Shown here: positions 25,667 through 30,140 of the stretch, piece after piece
How the letters are laid out: each line of letters opens with the position of its first letter
Numbering within the stretch: the first letter of the stretch is position 1
NCBI GenBank assembly: GCA_035540955.1
Contig: DATLFP010000109.1
Location: 1-30,140, forward strand
Direction: 5' to 3'
Source of the DNA: DATLFP01 sp035540955
Lineage (GTDB): Bacteria > Actinomycetota > Acidimicrobiia > Acidimicrobiales > CADCSY01
Length of the DNA: 30,140 nucleotides
Position numbers and translations under genes: made by a program
Notes under the pieces: model-generated
Told to the model about the DNA's origin: nothing
Databases searched by the model: none
The model's input: the letters and a program-made list of their open reading frames with translations, nothing else

Positions 25667-26791
25667 TCAGTCGTCGGGGCAGGTGACGAGCGAGCCCAGA
25701 CGGACCAGGCAGGAGTCGCCGCCGGAAGGGCGCTCCTCGTCGGGAGCGGGTTGCTCGTCGGCGGGTGCGGTCGGCGGCTCGGCCGGTGGCGCGCCTGCGG
25801 GAGGAGGCGAGGGCGCCGATGGTACGCCGAGCACCAGCTCCTCCTCGGCGTGGTCGATCTGGAACGGGATGCGATCGGGGTGGTCCCGTCGCAGGTTGTC
25901 GACGGCCCACGTGAACGCGTGCTCGACGCTGCCGTCGGCCGCGCCCCCGAGCATGGCCCGCCGGACCATGTACTCGACGAGGTACGAACGGCCGTAGGTG
26001 GCGTTCTCGTAGGCGAGGCTGTCGGCGTCGGCTGCCGCGGTCAGGATGCGACCGGGCGCGAGCGCCTCGGTGAAGCCGCCGCCGTAGCAGGCGGCGATCG
26101 CGATCCACGCCCGGCGGGCCTGCAGGCCGGCGAGGCGGCTCGCGACCTCGTCGTCACGGACGAGGTCGCCGTCGGCGCCGACGAGCGCCTCGGTGTCGTC
26201 GTCGAGCTTGCGCACGTGCCCGGCGTAGAAGAGGACCGCGGTGGCATCGACCGAGGCGTGGGCGACCAGCCAGTCGAGCGCGGTCTCGATCGTGGCGGCG
26301 CGAGCCTGGCCGTTGGTCAGGACGAGCCGGCGCTCGGCCGGGACGCCGTAGCGGGCGAGCGCGGCGTCGACGTCACCGGCGTCGGCGACGGCGGAGCGGA
26401 GATCCGAGCGGGTCCCGGGATAGTCGTCGATCCCGATGACCACCGCCCAGACGCCCCCTGCCGGTACGACCGGCCCCTGGTGGACCGCGAGCGCGGCCGG
26501 CGGCGGGGTGCTCGGTGCTGGCGAGCCGTCGAACACCTCGGGCGGCGGGGCGATGACGCGATCGCTGGGGTCGGTGGCGGGCGCTGCCGTGCCGGGGTTC
26601 GATCGAGGAAGCCCAGATGGCTCGGGTCGACGTGCCGCGGCCTGCACAGCGGGGCCGACCCGGGCGCGGCCATCGCCGCCGTCGTCGGACGCGCCGGCGA
26701 TCGCCCCGAGGACGGCGACCACCCCGAGGAGCGCGACGATCGGTCGTGGCGTCCGTCCCACCTCCGGATCCTTCGTCGCCCGGCACGCCAT
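25667..26791 (-). CDS. Exported or membrane-anchored caspase-like (peptidase C14) protein
   Basis: 374 residues on the minus strand. ATG at 26791 is chosen because the protein-like sequence begins there with a GGGAAGG just upstream; a longer frame overlaps the sigma gene. A hydrophobic segment (PIVALLGVVAVLGAIAGAS, about 17-35) gives a signal anchor or signal peptide, then a Pro/Ala-rich linker to about 112. The caspase fold follows: WAVVIGIDDYPGTRSDLRSA, then VLFYAGH with His192, and AWIAIAACYGGGF with Cys235, the expected catalytic pair and spacing. A Pro/Glu-rich tail ends with two Cys (SCLVRLGSLVTC). An outward-facing location is unusual for this family, which is mostly cytoplasmic. Divergent from the sigma/anti-sigma operon with only 49-79 bases between starts, so joint control is likely. 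Confidence 0.87.
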   Translation of the reverse strand: MACRATKDPEVGRTPRPIVALLGVVAVLGAIAGASDDGGDGRARVGPAVQAAARRPEPSGLPRSNPGTAAPATDPSDRVIAPPPEVFDGSPAPSTPPPAALAVHQGPVVPAGGVWAVVIGIDDYPGTRSDLRSAVADAGDVDAALARYGVPAERRLVLTNGQARAATIETALDWLVAHASVDATAVLFYAGHVRKLDDDTEALVGADGDLVRDDEVASRLAGLQARRAWIAIAACYGGGFTEALAPGRILTAAADADSLAYENATYGRSYLVEYMVRRAMLGGAADGSVEHAFTWAVDNLRRDHPDRIPFQIDHAEEELVLGVPSAPSPPPAGAPPAEPPTAPADEQPAPDEERPSGGDSCLVRLGSLVTCPDD

Positions 26792-26870
26792 GACCTTCCC
26801 GCGAACAGAGGGCAACAGCCCGTCCAACCCGAATAACCGGATGACGACGGCGTCTCTCAGGACGGTGGTG

Positions 26871-27386
26871 ATGATCGAACCCGTACGCGTGACGACCGCT
26901 GAGGCCGGGGATCGTGCCGCGTTCGAGGCCGCCCACGCCGAGCTCGGAGCAGCGGCGACGCGGTATGCCGCCGTCATCCTCGGTGCCGAGCGTCGCTCGG
27001 CGCTGGCCGATGTGATGCAGGACGCCTGGACCCGGGCGTGGGCGGCATGGCCGCCGGCCGAGATGGCGCGCCGGGATGCGTGGCTGTTCCGTATAGTTCG
27101 CAATCGCTGCCTCGACGAGCATCGTCGGGGGCGCCGCCGGACCCGCTCGCTGGACACCTGCGACGACCTCGCCGCCGGGGACGATCCCGCGGCGAGCGCG
27201 CTCGCCGACGAAGCGCTGCGGCTGCTCGCCGGGCTGCCCGGCCCCATGCGCGAGGCGCTGTGGCTCCGGGCCGTCGACGACCGTTCCTATGCCGACATCG
27301 CCGCGCTGCAGGCAGTGCCGATCGGGACCGTCATGTCCCGCATCCACTCGGCCCGAAGGCGTCTGTCTCGCGAGCTCGGCCGATGA
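26871..27386 (+). CDS. ECF-type RNA polymerase sigma factor
   Basis: 171 residues from the ATG at 26871, which has a weak AGGACGG upstream; an in-frame ATG at 26841 (181 residues) lacks any ribosome site. Region 2 is seen as LADVMQDAWTRAWAAWPP and AWLFRIVRNRCLDEHRRGRR. Region 4 is LAGLPGPMREALWLRAVDDR then SYADIAALQAVPIGTVMSRI with HSARRRLSREL, a helix-turn-helix that reads the -35 element. Only regions 2 and 4 are present, as is normal for ECF sigma factors. ATGA overlap with the next gene and that gene's zinc-binding N-terminus point to a cognate sigma/anti-sigma pair. It may control the divergent caspase-like gene and its own operon. Confidence 0.93.
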   Translation: MIEPVRVTTAEAGDRAAFEAAHAELGAAATRYAAVILGAERRSALADVMQDAWTRAWAAWPPAEMARRDAWLFRIVRNRCLDEHRRGRRRTRSLDTCDDLAAGDDPAASALADEALRLLAGLPGPMREALWLRAVDDRSYADIAALQAVPIGTVMSRIHSARRRLSRELGR

Positions 27387-28720
27387 TCCGCCTGCGGCGA
27401 CATCCCGACGGGGGATCGCTGTCGGCCTGGTACGACGGAGAGCTCGTCGACCCTCGGCTCTCGGCGCACGTGGACGAGTGCGAGCGGTGTTGGGCGACGG
27501 TGCGGCGCTTCGTCGATGTCGATGAGGCCGTGCGCGCGAGCCGGCTGCCGCCGCGGACCGACGTCCGGTCGCGGCTCGGGGTGCAGGCGCTCGCGGCGAT
27601 GGCGGCGGTGGCCGCGGTTGTGGCCGTGCTCGTCGTGGCCGTGCCGACCGACCGCAGTCGGCCGCCGCAGCACGTCGCCGGTGCTGGCGGGACCGCGAGC
27701 TCGACCATCGCGCCGACGCTGGTCGGGCCCGTCGACCCCCCGAACCCGAGGCCGCCGTCGCAGGACCTCGCGGCGACGGGTCGGACATCCGCGGCCGGTC
27801 CATCGGCCGCCGCGACCGGGGCCGATGCCTTGCAGGATCTGCGGTTGGGCGTGCCCCTTCCGGGCGGCGACCCGCGCTCGTCCCCGCTCGCAGCCGAGGT
27901 CTGGCACGCGGCACGGGCGGCGGTCGCCGGGCGCCCCGGCGTCGAGGTCGTGCCGGTCATCGCGGGCGACCGGGCTCCCGCGGGGGTCGATGCCGTCGTC
28001 GGTGGCTGGTCGGCGCCGGCGCCCGTCCTCGTGCAGACCGCCGACGGGGTGATCGTGGCCGCGGATCCCGACCCCGAGCGTGCCGGTGCGCTCTTGGCCG
28101 ACGCCGCCGTGGGCGATGCCGAGCTGGTCGGGGTGATCCGCAGCTCCGGTCCCGATGCCGCGTTCGGCGACGGAGTTGCCGCCACCCGGCGGGTGGTGGT
28201 GGTGGAGCTCGACCGGGACTCGTCGTGTGACCGGGAGGTGCGCCGTGTGCTTTCGCGGGGCGCCGTCGCCATCGCGCTGGCGGCGCCGCCGCCGGCCGTG
28301 CGCACGTGTCTCGCCGCCGTCGAGGCCAGCGGTGCTCGCCCGCCGCGTGGCGTCCTCGTCCCGCCGTCGATGATGCTCGAGCCCGAGTCGCCGCGGGTGG
28401 CAGAGCTCGACGTCTTGGGACTTGTCGGCCTTCCGATGCCGACGTCGGACACGCCGGGAGCGGCACGGTTCCGCGAGCACACGGGCGGTCGCTCCTACCG
28501 GGCCATGCTCACGTTTGCCGGCGTCGAGATCGCCGTGGCGCTCGACGCGGCCGGGCCCGACATCGCGTCGGCGTGGCGGCGGGAGCCGACATGGAGCAGC
28601 GATCTCGTCGCCTACGACGGCGGTCGCAACGTGGGCATCCACGCGGTGCGAGCAGCGAGGGACGGCTGGGAGCACCACTGGGATGGCGGGACGACCTTCG
28701 GCGATCGCGGCGGCGGATGA
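27383..28720 (+). CDS. Membrane anti-sigma factor with a Liv-type solute-binding-like outer domain
   Basis: 445 residues, ATGA overlap with the sigma gene. The N-terminus has LSAWYDGELVDPRLSAHVDE and a zinc anti-sigma motif His29-x3-Cys33-x2-Cys36. One membrane helix follows (about 66-88, LAAMAAVAAVVAVLVVAVP), then a Pro/Ser/Thr linker. The outer part (about 150-420) reads like a type I periplasmic binding protein: LRLGVPLPGGDPRSSPLAAE, GVDAVVGGW, AVAIALAAPPPAVRTCLAAV, then GLPMPTSDTPGAARFREHTG and YRAMLTFAGVEIAVALDAAG, the usual order in LivK-type proteins. The zinc motif and helix are seen directly; the binding-protein fold is inferred from motif order. The likely job is to hold the sigma factor at the membrane until an outside ligand or proteolysis releases it. 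Confidence 0.85.
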   Translation: MIRLRRHPDGGSLSAWYDGELVDPRLSAHVDECERCWATVRRFVDVDEAVRASRLPPRTDVRSRLGVQALAAMAAVAAVVAVLVVAVPTDRSRPPQHVAGAGGTASSTIAPTLVGPVDPPNPRPPSQDLAATGRTSAAGPSAAATGADALQDLRLGVPLPGGDPRSSPLAAEVWHAARAAVAGRPGVEVVPVIAGDRAPAGVDAVVGGWSAPAPVLVQTADGVIVAADPDPERAGALLADAAVGDAELVGVIRSSGPDAAFGDGVAATRRVVVVELDRDSSCDREVRRVLSRGAVAIALAAPPPAVRTCLAAVEASGARPPRGVLVPPSMMLEPESPRVAELDVLGLVGLPMPTSDTPGAARFREHTGGRSYRAMLTFAGVEIAVALDAAGPDIASAWRREPTWSSDLVAYDGGRNVGIHAVRAARDGWEHHWDGGTTFGDRGGG

Positions 28721-28758
28721 TCGTCGAATAGTTGCGCCGTCGCTGCGTCGTTCGCACT

Positions 28759-29547
28759 GTGAAGCTCGGGCGGCGCGGTGCGTCGGTGGTTGCGGTGGTT
28801 GCGATCGCCGTGCTGACATCGACCTCGCCGGCCACGGCACGCGGCGATGACCCCCTCGCCGCCCAGCAGTGGGCGATCGAGGCGGCGGGCGCCGCGCCGC
28901 TCGACGCTGACGGCCAGGGCGCGACCGTGGCGGTCATCGGCGACGGCGTCGCCGACCACCCCGACCTGCCGCCCATCGACCACGTCGTGTGCGTGCGCAC
29001 CGGCGGTCGACCGGACCGGTGCCGGACCGATGTCTCGCGGCCCGGCGGGTCCCGAGCGGCCACGCTCGTCGCGGGCGTCGTGGCCGCCCGCCTCGGCAAC
29101 GGGGAAGGCATCGTTGGCATCGCGCCCGCGTCCTCGGTGCTCGACCTCCGGGTGAGCGAAGCGGGGGTCGCCCGCACCGAGGACATCGAAGCGGCGATCC
29201 GTCGCGCCGCCGACCTCGGCGCAGCCGTCGCGCTGGTGGTGCTGCCTGATGCCATCGCCGCCCCGGGCGGGGTCGATCGGGACGCGGCGACCCGTGCGCT
29301 CGACGCGGGCATGCTCGTCGTGGGCGGCGCCGGGACGGCCGGCCACGTGCTCGACGGCGACGCCATCGCCGTCAGCGCACTCGATCGCGCCGGGCGACCC
29401 GCGGGTTCCGCGCCGACAAGCGCACGGTGGACCCTGGCGGCGCCCGGCGGGACCGGTGCCGGCGACCCGGCCGTCGCGGTGCTCGGCACCGACGTCGAGG
29501 GCGGCTACATCGCGATGTCGGGGACGTGGGTCGCTCCCGCCGGGTAG
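28759..29547 (+). CDS. Exported subtilase-like (S8) protein lacking catalytic residues, shortened at the C-terminus
   Basis: 262 residues from the GTG at 28759; a TTG at 28732 is possible but would put extra charged residues before the signal peptide. Signal peptide residues about 1-27, cleavage near SPATARG. The body follows the subtilase plan: DPLAAQQWAIEAAG, then GATVAVIGDGVADHPDL where the catalytic Asp position is Gly61 (Asp62 follows), then SRAATLVAGVVA where the His of H-G-T is Ala100, and IAMSGTWVAPAG where the Ser of G-T-S is Trp257. The oxyanion Asn region reads LVVGGAGTAG. The protein stops just after this point, without the helix that normally follows. It is thus a non-catalytic fold, perhaps a binding or decoy protein. 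It follows the anti-sigma gene by 38 bases. Confidence 0.82.
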   Translation: MKLGRRGASVVAVVAIAVLTSTSPATARGDDPLAAQQWAIEAAGAAPLDADGQGATVAVIGDGVADHPDLPPIDHVVCVRTGGRPDRCRTDVSRPGGSRAATLVAGVVAARLGNGEGIVGIAPASSVLDLRVSEAGVARTEDIEAAIRRAADLGAAVALVVLPDAIAAPGGVDRDAATRALDAGMLVVGGAGTAGHVLDGDAIAVSALDRAGRPAGSAPTSARWTLAAPGGTGAGDPAVAVLGTDVEGGYIAMSGTWVAPAG

Positions 29548-30140
29548 GTCAGCACGCCGGGCGGCGCATCGATCTCGGACGGCGCCGCGATCACGACCGT
29601 CGGCGGCGGGACGGGGACGGTCGACGGCGCCCCGGAGCCCGAGACGGCGGGCGCACCGGCGGGCGCGCGCCCCCGTGCGGTTGCTCGGCGGGCCGCCGCC
29701 ACGTCGAGCCGGCCGGGCGCCCCAACGGCCGCAGGCGCGCCCGCGGTGTCGACGAGCCGCTGCGCGGTCGTCGCGGCGTCGAGGCCATCGGTGCGCAGCA
29801 CGGCGGCTGCCGCCGCGACGTGGGCGGCAGCGACCCACGTCCCCGACATCGCGATGTAGCCGCCGTCGACGTCGGTGCCGAGCACCGCGACGGCCGGGTC
29901 GCCGGCGCCGGTCCCGCCGGGCGCCGCCAGGGTCCACCGTGCGCTTGTCGGCGCGGAACCTGCGGGCCGCCCGGCGCGATCGAGCGCGCTGACGGCGATG
30001 GCGTCACCGTCAAGCACGCCGCCGGCCGTCCCGGTGCCGCCCACGACGAGCATGCCCGCGTCGAGCGCACGGGTCGCGAGGTCCCGATCGACCCCGCCCG
30101 TGGCGGCGATGGCATCAGGCAGCACCACCAGCGCGACGGC
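29224..30140. repeat. Diverged inverted repeat formed by two subtilase-like genes
   Basis: The left arm 29224-29535 matches the reverse complement of 29829-30140 without gaps over 312 bases. My by-eye alignment counts 14 mismatches (about 95.5% identity). Similarity stops abruptly after the codons for GTWVA on the inner side; the outer side runs to the window end, so the right arm may be longer. The 293-base spacer holds the C-terminal coding part of the minus-strand copy. Confidence 0.9.
29505..30140 (-). CDS. Second subtilase-like protein copy, catalytic Ser replaced, 5' end outside window
   Basis: The minus-strand frame is open from the window edge; 211 residues are visible. It encodes LVVLPDAIAATGGVDRDLAT, ALDAGMLVVGGTGTAGGVLD and IAMSGTWVAAAHVAAAAAVL. 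The last corresponds to the S-G-T-S-M-A-x-P-H-V-A subtilase motif with Trp in place of Ser, exactly as in the plus-strand copy. Unlike that copy, it keeps the following helix and continues RTDGLDAATTAQRLVDTAGA into an Ala/Pro-rich tail. The last dozen or so residues (YPAGATHVPDIAM) are the antisense of the other gene's end; the two genes overlap tail to tail by 43 bases. The Asp and His regions lie outside the window, so full loss of catalysis is shown only for the Ser. Confidence 0.8.
   Translation of the reverse strand, partial: AVALVVLPDAIAATGGVDRDLATRALDAGMLVVGGTGTAGGVLDGDAIAVSALDRAGRPAGSAPTSARWTLAAPGGTGAGDPAVAVLGTDVDGGYIAMSGTWVAAAHVAAAAAVLRTDGLDAATTAQRLVDTAGAPAAVGAPGRLDVAAARRATARGRAPAGAPAVSGSGAPSTVPVPPPTVVIAAPSEIDAPPGVLTYPAGATHVPDIAM

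Noticed and set aside
26803..26824. Possible ECF-type promoter GAAC-14 bases-CGTC in the gap between the caspase-like and sigma genes
   Set aside because: The spacing is shorter than usual for ECF promoters and such short matches are common in GC-rich DNA.
29224..30140. Assembly foldback artefact as the cause of the inverted repeat
   Set aside because: The arms differ at about 14 of 312 positions, including several amino-acid changes, and the spacer codes for a sensible subtilase C-terminus. An artefact would give near-identical arms. It cannot be fully excluded without reads.
1..30140. CRISPR arrays, tRNA/rRNA genes, transposases, riboswitches
   Set aside because: No regularly spaced short direct repeats, no cloverleaf-like gene, no transposase motif and no recognisable riboswitch core were seen on reading both strands.

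Overview
The window is very GC-rich, densely packed DNA from a high-GC Gram-positive bacterium, most likely an actinomycete of the Acidimicrobiia type. This is an inference from gene content: an F420-type luciferase-like oxidoreductase, a CoA-dependent catabolic operon, fused Liv-type transporter proteins, a CWB2 cell-surface protein, and frequent GTG starts with 4-base start/stop overlaps. No tRNA, rRNA, CRISPR array or insertion sequence was recognised.

Region 1 (1-6924) is a plus-strand catabolic cluster: a partial Rieske oxygenase, an HSL-family esterase, a MaoC-like hydratase, a crotonase, a small GIY-YIG-like protein, an acyl-CoA dehydrogenase, a CaiB-type CoA transferase and an LLM oxidoreductase. 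Together these would hydroxylate, activate and beta-oxidise an aromatic, alicyclic or branched organic acid. The substrate cannot be read from sequence.

Region 2 (6925-7760) has no intact gene. It holds decayed remnants: the C-terminal part of an MFS drug-efflux gene on the minus strand and a possible amidohydrolase scrap on the plus strand. A palindromic operator-like site lies just before the next gene.

Region 3 (7761-21100) contains two paralogous Liv-type ABC uptake systems. In both, the two permeases are fused into one protein and the two ATPases into another. System A runs exported protein, binding protein, permease fusion, ATPase fusion. System B runs permease fusion, ATPase fusion, exported protein, binding protein. 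A hairpin lies between them.

Region 4 (21186-25666) is an envelope pair: a CWB2 surface protein carrying five copies of a further repeat of about 80-95 residues, overlapped by an OatA-like membrane O-acyltransferase with an SGNH domain.

Region 5 (25667-30140) is the most unusual part. A membrane-anchored or exported caspase-like protein faces away from an operon of ECF sigma factor, membrane anti-sigma factor and exported subtilase-like protein. The anti-sigma factor has an outer domain resembling a Liv-type solute-binding protein. The subtilase-like protein has lost all recognisable catalytic residues. A second, about 95% identical part of that gene lies in inverted orientation and runs off the window end. 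I propose this as a candidate envelope-sensing, protease-linked sigma system; that function is inference.
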